Below are positions 8,082 through 16,217 of a stretch of 64,000 nt of DNA, piece after piece. The DNA is from UBA7359 sp041689615. Lineage in GTDB: Bacteria > Pseudomonadota > Gammaproteobacteria > Eutrophobiales > Eutrophobiaceae. The stretch is from positions 1 to 64,000 of the forward strand of contig JBDNFW010000043.1 in the NCBI GenBank assembly GCA_041689615.1, in the 5' to 3' direction. How positions within the stretch are numbered: the stretch's first letter is position 1; each line of letters starts with the position of its first letter. The position numbers were made by a program, and so were the translations under genes. The notes under the pieces are model-generated. The model ran no database searches. It worked only from the letters and a program-made list of their open reading frames with translations, and was not told where the DNA came from.

Positions 8082-9293
8082 TTAACGGTAAATAAGTCCC
8101 ATAGCATCACGCACTTCTTCCAGAGTTTCTCTGGCAATATCTCGCGCTGCTTCACAGCCATCCGCAATGATACCGCGTACGGTTTCAGGATCATTCAGAT
8201 ATTCATTGGCTCGTTCACGAATTGGTCCTTGCTCTTTCAATATAGATTCAATCAATGGTTTTTTACAATCAAGACAACCTATTTTAGCCTTGGTACAACC
8301 ATCTACAACCCATTCCTTTACGTCATCATCAGAATAAACTTGATGTAAATTCCACACTGGACATTTACCAGGTTCACCCGGGTCTGTCCGCCTGACTCGT
8401 GCAGGGTCAGTCGGCATGGTTCTGATTTTTTCTTCTACCACACTGGGATTTTCTCGCAGTGAAATCGTATTGCCATAAGATTTAGACATTTTCTGACCAT
8501 CAAGTCCCATCATCTTAGATGTTGGGGTTAATAAGGCCTTGGGTTCAGGAAAGATAGCTTTACCAGCACCATCAAGATAGCCGGATAACCGCTCTCGATC
8601 ACCAATACTGATATTTTGTTGAGCTTCGAGTAATGCCCGTGCTTTTTCCAGAGCTGTTGCTTCGCCCTGCTCCTGATAGTTTCGGCGTAATTCATTATAA
8701 AGACGGGCATTCTTCTTACCCATCTTTTTTATAGCCGCTTCTACTTTTTCTTCAAAATCAGGTTCGCGGCCATATAAATGATTAAAACGTCTAACCACTT
8801 CTCGCGCCAATTCAACATGTGAGACCTGATCTTCGCCAACGGGTACATGGCCAGCCTTATACATAATAATATCGGCTGTTTGTAACAAGGGATAACCCAG
8901 AAAACCATAGGTTGTCAGGTCTTTATTCGATAATTTTTCTTGCTGATCTTTATAGCTTGGTACTCTTTCTAACCAGCTCAGTGGTGTACTCATACCCAGT
9001 AACAACAATAATTCAGCATGTTCAGGAACACGAGACTGAATAAATAATTTAGCTGAACCAGGATTAACACCAACTGCCAACCAGTCGATAACCATGTCCC
9101 AGACACTTTTTTCAATTATGGAAGGATCTTCATATTCCGTTGTCAGCGCGTGCCAATCCGCAACAAAGAAAAAACATTCGTATTCTTGTTGTAATTCCAA
9201 CCAATTTTTAAGTACGCCGTGATAATGGCCTAGGTGTAGCTGGCCGGTCGGACGCATTCCCGACAAAACCCGCTGTTTACCGCTTGTGGACAA
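8082..9293 (-). CDS. trpS: Tryptophanyl-tRNA synthetase
   Basis: Class I synthetase that charges tRNA-Trp. The HIGH-type motif is HLGH at 20-23 and KMSKS is at 268-272. The length of 403 aa exceeds the usual 330-340 because of an insertion at about 175-240 (KKMGKKNARLYNELRRNYQE and on), and because the C-terminal part carries two pairs of cysteines (GKCPVW, GCLDCKK). This longer type occurs in many beta- and gammaproteobacteria. It is first in the trpS-scpA-scpB-rluB series. Confidence 0.96.
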   Translation of the reverse strand: MSTSGKQRVLSGMRPTGQLHLGHYHGVLKNWLELQQEYECFFFVADWHALTTEYEDPSIIEKSVWDMVIDWLAVGVNPGSAKLFIQSRVPEHAELLLLLGMSTPLSWLERVPSYKDQQEKLSNKDLTTYGFLGYPLLQTADIIMYKAGHVPVGEDQVSHVELAREVVRRFNHLYGREPDFEEKVEAAIKKMGKKNARLYNELRRNYQEQGEATALEKARALLEAQQNISIGDRERLSGYLDGAGKAIFPEPKALLTPTSKMMGLDGQKMSKSYGNTISLRENPSVVEEKIRTMPTDPARVRRTDPGEPGKCPVWNLHQVYSDDDVKEWVVDGCTKAKIGCLDCKKPLIESILKEQGPIRERANEYLNDPETVRGIIADGCEAARDIARETLEEVRDAMGLIYR

Positions 9294-9396
9294 AACACTC
9301 TCCTGAGGATTTCTAATCGATGATTATACCCTGCCCTGACAAGCTGGGATCAAGTATTTTAAATTATTAAAACAGCGACAAACATGACCTGATTTC

Positions 9397-10011
9397 TCAC
9401 TCAAAAGCAGTGCCTTTCCCCTGTCTTACTAATACCGCTTCATCCTCGAGCAAATCGATAACGGTAGTAGCTTCAATGCCACAGGCACCACCGTCAATAA
9501 TGACATCAACTTTATCATTTAAACGCTCTTTAATTTCGTCTGGTTCAGATAAAGGAAATTCATCTTGGAACAATATTAAACTGGTACTCAACATTGGTTC
9601 ACCCAAACTCTCAAGTAAAGCCTGCACAATTGGATTTTCGGGCACTCTCAGACCAATTGTTTTACGTTTTGCATGCTGTAGTCGACGCGGGACGTCTTTT
9701 GTCGCTCGCAGCAAAAAAGTATAAGGTCCTGGCGTTAATGATTTAATCAAGCGATAAGCTGGATTGCTGACTTTGGCATAAATCGCAATTTCTGAAAGAT
9801 CACGGCAAAGTAAGGTCATATTATGATGTTTATCGAGACGTCTAATCTGACGAATTCGCTCAACTGCTTCTTTTTCACCTAAATGACAACCGATAGCATA
9901 ACAAGAATCCGTCGGATAGATTGCTAACCCACCATTACGGATAATATCAGCAGCCTGATCAATCAGTCTCTTTTGTGGACTTTCCGGATGAATGTTGAAA
10001 TATTGAGTCAT
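9397..10011 (-). CDS. yciO: YciO/YrdC/Sua5-family protein
   Basis: A protein of the threonylcarbamoyl-AMP synthase superfamily. It matches E. coli YciO along its length: RNGGLAIYPTDSCYAIGC, MTLLCRDLSE, KRKTIGLRVP and EPMLSTSL. TsaC/Sua5 make threonylcarbamoyl-AMP for the t6A tRNA modification; YciO paralogues conserve the fold, but their own role is less certain. I chose the ATG at 10011 (MTQYFNIHPESP) because it aligns with YciO. The ATG at 10029 would add six residues and has no ribosome-binding site. It is divergent from yciB, with a 59-bp gap. Confidence 0.88.
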   Translation of the reverse strand: MTQYFNIHPESPQKRLIDQAADIIRNGGLAIYPTDSCYAIGCHLGEKEAVERIRQIRRLDKHHNMTLLCRDLSEIAIYAKVSNPAYRLIKSLTPGPYTFLLRATKDVPRRLQHAKRKTIGLRVPENPIVQALLESLGEPMLSTSLILFQDEFPLSEPDEIKERLNDKVDVIIDGGACGIEATTVIDLLEDEAVLVRQGKGTAFE

Positions 10012-10070
10012 AGTACTCTGTGAGATCATTTTTTTGCTATCATGCCCGATTAAACAACAAAGTTGAATTT

Positions 10071-10688
10071 ATGAAATTTCTGTTTGATTTTTTCCCTATA
10101 TTGGCGTTTTTCATTGCCTTTAAAATGACCGCTGATTCAGAGGAAGGCATTTATATCGCGACGACCGTATTGATAGTTTCAAGTTTTATTCAGGTCGCTG
10201 TTTACTGGCTAATGTATCGCCGTTTCGAAAAAATGCATTTAATTACCTTAGCCGTTGTCATTGTATTTGGTGGTGCCACATTATTTCTTCATGATGAACG
10301 CTTTATTAAATGGAAACCCACTGTAGTTATGTGGGTATTTGCGTTAGTTGTATTTGGAAGTGAATATATTGGTAAAAAGAATCTCTTTCATAGAATGATG
10401 CATTATGCCGACGATAAAATCTCCGTACCTGATTTTGTCTGGTATCGACTCAACCTTGGATTAGTTTTATTTTTCATTTTCATCGGTGCTGCAAATTTAT
10501 ATGTTGCATTTAATTTTGACAGAAGCACATGGGTCGATTTCAAAACATTCGGCATCATGGGATTAAATCTTGTTTTTATGACCGGCATGATGTTCTACTT
10601 GTTTCGCTATATAAAAGACCCGGAAAAGTTATTATCAAGTGAAGTAAAAGACGAAAAAAATAACGAAGAAACGCCACCAAAAGAATAA
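10071..10688 (+). CDS. yciB: Inner-membrane septation protein A family (YciB)
   Basis: YciB/IspZ is a small inner-membrane protein linked to cell-envelope synthesis and septation. The start at 10071 (MKFLFDFFPILAFF) matches the family; an ATG at 10020 would add 17 polar residues with no family support. About five membrane segments are visible, with the conserved KWKPTVVMWVF and RLNLGLVLFFIFIGAANLYV parts. The hydrophilic C-terminal tail (KDEKNNEETPPKE) is usual. Its place by yciO and yciI is the standard gammaproteobacterial neighbourhood. Confidence 0.92.
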   Translation: MKFLFDFFPILAFFIAFKMTADSEEGIYIATTVLIVSSFIQVAVYWLMYRRFEKMHLITLAVVIVFGGATLFLHDERFIKWKPTVVMWVFALVVFGSEYIGKKNLFHRMMHYADDKISVPDFVWYRLNLGLVLFFIFIGAANLYVAFNFDRSTWVDFKTFGIMGLNLVFMTGMMFYLFRYIKDPEKLLSSEVKDEKNNEETPPKE

Positions 10689-10734
10689 ATATTTAATTTA
10701 AGGAAACTTGAATACCTCTATTAATTTAGATTTT

Positions 10735-10870
10735 TATTCGAGTTCGAGGCGGATGGTTTTCAAGAACCGGACGACTACATGGATGTAGGAGGTAGAGCAA
10801 TGTCAGGAACAATTGCCGAGTGTATAATGAATACATGAGGATCGCAGAAAACCAAGACAACGAAGAAATA
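10735..10870. repeat. Dispersed two-hairpin repeat, copy A
   Basis: Between yciB and yciI lies a GC-richer segment with two palindromes: CTACATGGATGTAG at about 10774-10787 and TGTATAATGAATACA at about 10821-10835, followed by TGAGG. The same arrangement, with paired base changes in the first palindrome, is found at 39405-39530. The rest of the 215-bp gap shows no open frame of note. I infer a member of a dispersed repeat family. Confidence 0.6.
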
Positions 10871-10903
10871 GGATAATAAAGATAATTAATATAGGTATTC
10901 AAG

Positions 10904-11200
10904 ATGTATTACGCAATCATTAGTCAAGATGTTGAGAATAGTCTGGAAAAAAGAATGAGTGTTCGAGCCGATCATGTTGCCCGCCTCGAATCTTTGCGAG
11001 ATGAAGGTCGTTTATTAACTGCTGGACCACATCCCAATATCGATAGCGAAGATCCTGGCACAGCCGGTTTTAGTGGCAGTCTTATTGTTGCGGAATTTGA
11101 TTCACTTGAGGCGGCGCAATCCTGGGCTGATGTTGATCCATATATCGCCGCTGGTGTTTATGAAAAAGTAATTGTTAAACCCTATAAGAAAGTGTTCTAA
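10904..11200 (+). CDS. yciI: YciI-like protein
   Basis: A 98-aa dimeric alpha/beta protein of the YCII family. It shows the family pattern of a YYAIISQDVENSLEKR start, an RADHVARLESLRDEGRLLTAGP core with the conserved His, and FDSLEAAQSWADVDPY. Family members include dehydrochlorinase-like enzymes, but the role of YciI itself is unsettled. Its stop is directly followed by the bolA start (no gap), so the two are co-translated. Confidence 0.93.
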   Translation: MYYAIISQDVENSLEKRMSVRADHVARLESLRDEGRLLTAGPHPNIDSEDPGTAGFSGSLIVAEFDSLEAAQSWADVDPYIAAGVYEKVIVKPYKKVF

Positions 11201-11470
11201 ATGAATCGCGTTGAAGCCATCCGGGAACGTTTAACCAATCAATTACATCCAGCAGAGTTGGATATAATTGATGAATCTCATCTTCATGCTGGTCATGCTG
11301 GAGCAGCCAGTGGTGCGGGACATTTTTCTGTTTCAATAACAACTGATGCATTTAATGGTAAAAGTCTTATCGAAAGACATCGCTTGGTTTATTTAGCGGT
11401 TAATGATCTAATGAAGTCAGAAATACATGCGCTAAGCATTAAAGCCATAGCAACGGACGAGAACGCATAA
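11201..11470 (+). CDS. bolA: BolA family protein
   Basis: An 89-aa BolA-fold protein (class II KH-like). The conserved ESHLHAGHAG and SGAGHFSVSI segments and the C-terminal RHRLVYLAVNDLM / HALSIKAIA are all visible. BolA proteins bind monothiol glutaredoxins through an Fe-S cluster, and E. coli BolA also affects cell shape and transcription. It abuts yciI upstream, and the dam-type gene starts one base after its stop, so yciI-bolA-dam is one unit. Which BolA subtype this is cannot be settled by eye. Confidence 0.92.
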   Translation: MNRVEAIRERLTNQLHPAELDIIDESHLHAGHAGAASGAGHFSVSITTDAFNGKSLIERHRLVYLAVNDLMKSEIHALSIKAIATDENA

Positions 11471-11471
11471 G

Positions 11472-12284
11472 GTGTCATACACAAAACCTTTTTTAAAATG
11501 GCCTGGTGGTAAATTCAGGTTACTTGAACGAATCAACGATAAACTTGATCCGGGTAAACGTTTTGTTGAACCTTTTGTAGGCTCTGGTGCAGTGTTTTTA
11601 AACACTAACTATAAAAAATATTTATTGGCTGATACCAATCCAGATTTGATTAATCTCTATCAGTTAGTACAAAAAAATGAAAAATCATTTATTGATTATT
11701 GCCAATCTTTTTTTACACCAGAAAATAATAATGAAGCACGCTACTATCAATATCGAACTCTTTTTAACACAACTAAAGATGTTAGATTAAAATCGGCTCT
11801 TTTTTTATATTTAAATCGACACTGTTATAACGGTCTTTGTCGATATAATTCCAAACATGAGTTCAATACCCCTTTTGGTCGTTATAAAAAACCTTATTTC
11901 CCGAAGAAAGAAATAGAAAACTTTCATAACTCATCACAAACAGCAAAATTTATTCACGCCAGTTTTGTCGATACGATGAAACAAATAAAACGCGGGGATG
12001 TGGTTTATTGCGATCCACCTTATGCTCCTCTATCAAAGACAGCATATTTTACTGATTACTTTGCAGGTGGATTTGGTTGGGAAGAACAAATAGAACTCGC
12101 TGCATGGGCAACCAAGCTTTCAAAAAAAGGAATTCCCGTTATTATTTCTAATCATAATACAGATAATACGCGCGCACTTTATAAGAAAGCGGGCGCAACA
12201 ACGGAAAAGTTTCTGGTAAGAAGAACCATTAGCTGTAATACAAGTAAACGAAATAAAGTCGAAGAACTACTCGCCGTATTTTAA
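11472..12284 (+). CDS. dam: DNA adenine methylase (Dam type)
   Basis: A class alpha DNA N6-adenine methyltransferase, 270 aa. The AdoMet site has KPFLKWPGGK at the N-terminus and VEPFVGSGAVF. The catalytic motif is DPPY in VVYCDPPYAP, and the end is SCNTSKRNKVEELL. The layout matches the GATC-methylating Dam group, though specificity cannot be proven by reading. The start is a GTG at 11472, one base after the bolA stop; no ATG is available upstream. Expression probably depends on coupling to bolA. The host-gene setting argues for a housekeeping rather than restriction-linked role. Confidence 0.9.
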   Translation: MSYTKPFLKWPGGKFRLLERINDKLDPGKRFVEPFVGSGAVFLNTNYKKYLLADTNPDLINLYQLVQKNEKSFIDYCQSFFTPENNNEARYYQYRTLFNTTKDVRLKSALFLYLNRHCYNGLCRYNSKHEFNTPFGRYKKPYFPKKEIENFHNSSQTAKFIHASFVDTMKQIKRGDVVYCDPPYAPLSKTAYFTDYFAGGFGWEEQIELAAWATKLSKKGIPVIISNHNTDNTRALYKKAGATTEKFLVRRTISCNTSKRNKVEELLAVF

Positions 12285-12292
12285 TAATAATT

Positions 12293-13423
12293 ATGTCCGA
12301 CACACTTAAACTCACAGAAGAATTAATAAACAGACAATCTGTCACACCTGAAGATGGTGGCTGCCAAAAGTTAATTGCCAATAGACTGGAAAAGCTTGGA
12401 TTCAAAGCAACGCACTTACGTTTTGAAGAGGTAGACAATCTCTGGATTACGCACGGCATATCTGGTCCCTTGTTTGCTTTTGCCGGACATACGGATGTTG
12501 TACCAACGGGGCCATTGGAAGATTGGAAGACCGATCCTTTTAAAGCAGTCATCATTGATGGCATGCTTTATGGTCGTGGTGCAGCTGATATGAAAGGCGG
12601 TATTGCCGCTATGGTTGTTGCTGCTGAACAATTTGTACAATCCCATCCTGATCACGATGGCATCATTGCTTTTTTAATCACCAGTGATGAAGAAGGTCCT
12701 TCTATTAACGGCACACGTAAAGTTATCGAATATTTAAATGACAACAATATTAAGATTGATTTCTGTATCGTTGGTGAACCTTCCAGTGATAAACAATTGG
12801 GCGACGTCATTCGTATTGGTAGACGTGGTTCTTTAAACGGCATATTAACGATCAAAGGCATACAAGGTCATGTTGCTTTTCCTGAACTTGCAGAAAATCC
12901 GATTCATCGTGCCAGTGATTTTCTTGCAGAAATTACTGCTATCGAATGGGATCAGGGTAATGATTCGTTTCCAGCAACTTCGTTTCAAATATCAAACATT
13001 AATTCCGGCACGGGTGTTGAAAATGTGATTCCGGGTTCAGTGAAATTGTTATTTAATTTTCGTTTTTCGACTGAATTAACTGAAGATGATTTAAAATCAA
13101 AAGTCACTGCATTATTAGACAAGCATGAGTTGAATTACGATCTGCAATGGAAATTATCAGGCCATCCTTTTTTAACCAGCACCGGTAAATTGGTCGATGC
13201 CACTTGTAAAGCAATTAAAACTGTTTGCGGTATTGAAACAGATTGTTCCACCGGCGGCGGCACATCGGATGGACGATTTATTGCACCAACGGGCGCCGAA
13301 GTCATTGAGCTTGGCGTCAGTAACGACACGATTCATAAAATTAATGAATGCGTTAAAGTCGATGACCTTAAAACATTAACAACAATTTATACAAAAATAC
13401 TTGAACAACTACTAAAAGATTAG
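12293..13423 (+). CDS. dapE: Succinyl-diaminopimelate desuccinylase
   Basis: A dinuclear zinc M20 hydrolase that releases succinate from N-succinyl-LL-diaminopimelate, giving diaminopimelate for lysine and peptidoglycan. The 376-aa length is typical. Metal and catalytic residues are in FAGHTDVVPTGP, RGAADMKGGIA, TSDEEGPSINGT, VGEPSS and near the end GGTSDGRFIAPTGAEV. It starts 8 bp after the dam gene. Its stop (TAG, 13421-13423) overlaps the place where the following decayed UPF0114 gene should start. Confidence 0.96.
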   Translation: MSDTLKLTEELINRQSVTPEDGGCQKLIANRLEKLGFKATHLRFEEVDNLWITHGISGPLFAFAGHTDVVPTGPLEDWKTDPFKAVIIDGMLYGRGAADMKGGIAAMVVAAEQFVQSHPDHDGIIAFLITSDEEGPSINGTRKVIEYLNDNNIKIDFCIVGEPSSDKQLGDVIRIGRRGSLNGILTIKGIQGHVAFPELAENPIHRASDFLAEITAIEWDQGNDSFPATSFQISNINSGTGVENVIPGSVKLLFNFRFSTELTEDDLKSKVTALLDKHELNYDLQWKLSGHPFLTSTGKLVDATCKAIKTVCGIETDCSTGGGTSDGRFIAPTGAEVIELGVSNDTIHKINECVKVDDLKTLTTIYTKILEQLLKD

Positions 13424-13899
13424 AAAAATTTATAGAACGAACTTTATTTTCCAGTCGCTGGTTACTGGCACCTATTTACCTTGGTTTATCTTTTGCTCTG
13501 ATTGCATTAGGCATCAAATTCTTTCAGGAATTAATTCATACCTTCACCATAGTCATTTCGATGAGTGAAGCTGACTTGGTTCTTTCTATTCTTTCTATGA
13601 TCGACATGTCACTAGTGGGAAGCTTGATTGTCATGGTTATGTTTAGTGGCTATGAAAACTTTGTATCAAAAATTGATCTTGATGAAGGCGATGAAAAACT
13701 GGATTGGCATGGCAAACTTGATGCTGGAACACTGAAACTAAAAGTTGCCGCATCTATTGTCGCAATCTTATCCATTCACTTGTTACAAAAGTTTATGGAA
13801 GTCAGCCAAATACCTGATAACAAACTTATGTGGTATGTCATCTATTACTCGCGTTTCTTGATAAAATTGCGTTTGCCGCTCACCGAGAACATTAATTAA
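13420..13899 (+). pseudogene. Decayed UPF0114 (YqhA-type) membrane protein gene
   Basis: The frame from 13423 encodes EKFIERTLFSSRWLLAPIY and continues as a clear YqhA homologue (VMFSGYENFVSKIDLDEGDEKL..., KVAASIVAILSIHLL, PDNKLMWYVI). The codon where the family has Met is TTA (13420), and no ATG, GTG or TTG occurs in frame until 13561, which would remove the first membrane helix. After WYVI the frame is lost: the expected ending LDKIAFAAHREH with a stop is present at 13857-13895 in another frame, consistent with a deletion of about 28 bp. I judge the gene broken at both ends. A shortened product from 13561 remains possible. Confidence 0.68.
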
Positions 13900-14585
13900 C
13901 GAAATAAATTGTATTTAACGATACAGTAGATGGCACGGAAACCATCTTTCCAGTCTATTTTTTTACCTTCCTGATAAGTTCGTCCGTAATAGGAAATACC
14001 CACTTCGTAAATACGTAAATTCATCTTGGATATTTTAGCCGTTAATTCCGGTTCCATGCCAAATCCATTTTCTTCAATCTGGATCTGTTTAAGAATATCT
14101 GCGCGAAATGCTTTGTAACAGGTTTCCATATCGGTCAAATTAAGATTGGTAAACATATTCGACAGGAATGTAAGAAAACCATTACCCATACTATGCCAAA
14201 AATAAAGCACACGATGCGCACTACCTGAAATAAAGCGTGAACCGAATACAACATCAGCACGACCATCGACAATGGGTTTCATTAACCATGCATATTCATT
14301 CGGGTCATATTCCAAATCTGCATCTTGAATAAGGATGACGTCACCTTCAGCTTCTTTAATGCCCGTTCGTATTGCTGCACCTTTACCTTGATTAGTTTCA
14401 TGCCGGATTAACTTATCAAGTTTATCTCGAACGTTATTTTCCAGGATCTCCCGAGTACCATCAGTTGAACAGTCATCGACAACAATCAATTCAATATCAG
14501 TCCAACTACTATTTCGAACAGCTTCGATAATCTGTTCAATTGTTGGCTTCTCGTTATAACAAGGAATAATGACTGATAGTTTCAT
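13896..14585 (-). CDS. GT2 glycosyltransferase, dolichol-phosphate-mannose synthase-like
   Basis: A 229-aa soluble family 2 glycosyltransferase. The nucleotide-sugar fold shows SVIIPCYNEKPTIEQII at the start, a VVDDCSTDGT loop, QDADLEYDPNEY carrying the metal-binding DxD-like acid, and SRF. No membrane helices follow, so it resembles the catalytic part of polyprenyl-phosphate hexose synthases. The acceptor is probably a lipid phosphate at the inner membrane face, but donor and acceptor cannot be read from sequence. It is convergent with the decayed UPF0114 gene and lies downstream of the aceA terminator region. Confidence 0.85.
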   Translation of the reverse strand: MKLSVIIPCYNEKPTIEQIIEAVRNSSWTDIELIVVDDCSTDGTREILENNVRDKLDKLIRHETNQGKGAAIRTGIKEAEGDVILIQDADLEYDPNEYAWLMKPIVDGRADVVFGSRFISGSAHRVLYFWHSMGNGFLTFLSNMFTNLNLTDMETCYKAFRADILKQIQIEENGFGMEPELTAKISKMNLRIYEVGISYYGRTYQEGKKIDWKDGFRAIYCIVKYNLFR

Positions 14586-14633
14586 AATTTATGCTTTATA
14601 TAATAAAGAGATAGATTATCTTTATTTTAAGCA

Positions 14634-14671
14634 TAAAAAAACCCGAAGAACGTTAATCTTTCGGGTTTTTG
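14634..14671. terminator. Bidirectional rho-independent terminator
   Basis: AAAAACCCGAAGA pairs with TCTTTCGGGTTTTT around a short loop. A and T runs on both sides allow termination on either strand. On the minus strand it lies 22 bp after the aceA stop. Confidence 0.85.
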
Positions 14672-14692
14672 TGAAACTATTATTAAAACAAA

Positions 14693-16015
14693 TTACTTTT
14701 CGTCGAACTGTGCTTCTTCAGTAGAACCGGTTAATGCGGTAACAGAAGATGCACCACCTTGAATTACGGTAGTCACATCATCGAAGTAACCCGCGCCAAC
14801 TTCTTGCTGATGAGATACGAATGTATAACCACGTTCGCGACCTGCAAATTCAGGCTCTTGAACCATTTCGGTGTAATGCTTCATACCTTCGCCTCGTGCA
14901 TAGTTATGTGCGAAGTCAAAAGTACGGTACCAGTTCAAATGAATACCTGCCAATGTAATGAATTGGAACTTGTAACCTAGTGCTGACAAGTCTTCCTGGA
15001 AGCTGGCAATTTGTGAATCGTTCAAGTTCTTTTTCCAGTTGAAAGAAGGCGAACAGTTGTAAGACATCAATTGACCAGGAATAGCTGCTTGCACTGCTTC
15101 TGCGAATTCACGCGCAAAGCCAATATCAGGTGTACCCGTTTCACACCAAACCAAATCAGCATATGGCGCATAAGCAACACCACGGCTAATAGCTTGTTCC
15201 ATACCATTTTTAACACGGTAAAAACCTTCAGGCGTACGTTCACCAGTAAGGAATGGCTTATCATTTTCGTCAAAGTCACTGGTTACTAAGTTAGCAGCTT
15301 CAGCATCAGTTCTAGCCAAAACAATAGTAGATGTGCCCATAACGTCTGCTGCCATACGAGCAGCTGTCAATTTTTGTATTGCTTCCTGAGTTGGAACCAA
15401 TACTTTACCACCCATGTGACCACACTTCTTAACAGCAGCAAGTTGATCTTCAAAGTGAGCACCAGCAGCACCAGCAGAAATCATGTTCTTCATTAATTCA
15501 AACGCATTCAAAACACCACCGAAACCGGCTTCAGCATCCGCTACGATAGGTAGGAAGAAATCGATAGCGTCTTCTTCAGATACTTTGCCATCTGCAATGT
15601 TTTTCCATTGGATTTCATCAGCACGTTTAAAGGTGTTGTTGATACGACGAACCATGGTGGGAACAGAATCGTATGCATACAAAGATTGATCCGGATACAT
15701 AGTTTCAGAAGTATTACCGTCAGCAGCAACCTGCCAACCTGACAAATAAACTGCTTCTAGGCCAGCTTTAGCTTGTTGCATAGCTTGACCCGCTGTAATC
15801 GCACCAAAAGCGTTCACATAGCCTTTTTTAGAAGTACCATTCACTTTTTCCCAAAGCTTTTCAGCACCTCTTTGTGCAAGAGTATATTCAGGCTGAACAC
15901 TACCGCGAAGACGTACAACATCTTCAGCACTGTAATCACGTTTAACATTTGCCCATCGTGGATTTGTTGCCCATTCTTTTTCTAAGTCTTTAATTTGTTG
16001 TTCTCTAGTGCTCAT
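14693..16015 (-). CDS. aceA: Isocitrate lyase
   Basis: Splits isocitrate into glyoxylate and succinate, the first step of the glyoxylate bypass for growth on acetate or fatty acids. The product is 440 aa with the catalytic KKCGH at 196-200, the metal-binding DAEAGFGG at about 160-167 and a C-terminal AQFDEK end. I chose the ATG at 16015 (MSTREQQIKDLE) because a near-perfect AGGAGGTGA lies 8 bases upstream; a longer frame to 16075 would include the leader. No malate synthase or aceK is adjacent. The LysR-type gene divergent from it is a likely regulator. Confidence 0.96.
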   Translation of the reverse strand: MSTREQQIKDLEKEWATNPRWANVKRDYSAEDVVRLRGSVQPEYTLAQRGAEKLWEKVNGTSKKGYVNAFGAITAGQAMQQAKAGLEAVYLSGWQVAADGNTSETMYPDQSLYAYDSVPTMVRRINNTFKRADEIQWKNIADGKVSEEDAIDFFLPIVADAEAGFGGVLNAFELMKNMISAGAAGAHFEDQLAAVKKCGHMGGKVLVPTQEAIQKLTAARMAADVMGTSTIVLARTDAEAANLVTSDFDENDKPFLTGERTPEGFYRVKNGMEQAISRGVAYAPYADLVWCETGTPDIGFAREFAEAVQAAIPGQLMSYNCSPSFNWKKNLNDSQIASFQEDLSALGYKFQFITLAGIHLNWYRTFDFAHNYARGEGMKHYTEMVQEPEFAGRERGYTFVSHQQEVGAGYFDDVTTVIQGGASSVTALTGSTEEAQFDEK

Positions 16016-16217
16016 GGATATCACCTCCTGCTTTATATAAAGACGAGTCGCTCTAAAATCCGACTCACGTCCCAATGATTTCTAGTTCGCCAATATGTAC
16101 AAAGTATGACGTTAAATTTAGGGATGGTAAAAATAATGAGATATCTACTATTTAGCAAGCTAATTATGTTAATAATTAGTATTAATAAAGTTAATACTTA
16201 AGTTATAATAATGACTT
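16016..16217. promoter_or_regulatory. Divergent aceA / LysR control region
   Basis: This 202-bp gap must hold both promoters. On the aceA side a hairpin (GAGTCG with CGACTC, 16045-16066) lies in the probable leader, followed by the strong ribosome-binding site at 16023-16031. On the other side the AT-rich stretch 16150-16205 repeats ATTAAT/TTAAT blocks (TTAATAATTAGTATTAATAAAG), as LysR-type binding sites often do. TATAAT at 16204-16209 lies only 8 bp before the LysR ATG, and no ribosome-binding site is seen, so a leaderless mRNA is possible. Confidence 0.45.

Noticed and set aside
13561..13899. UPF0114 gene starting at the first ATG as a normal gene
   Set aside because: It would lack the first membrane helix, which is still encoded upstream, and its ending is out of frame with the family.
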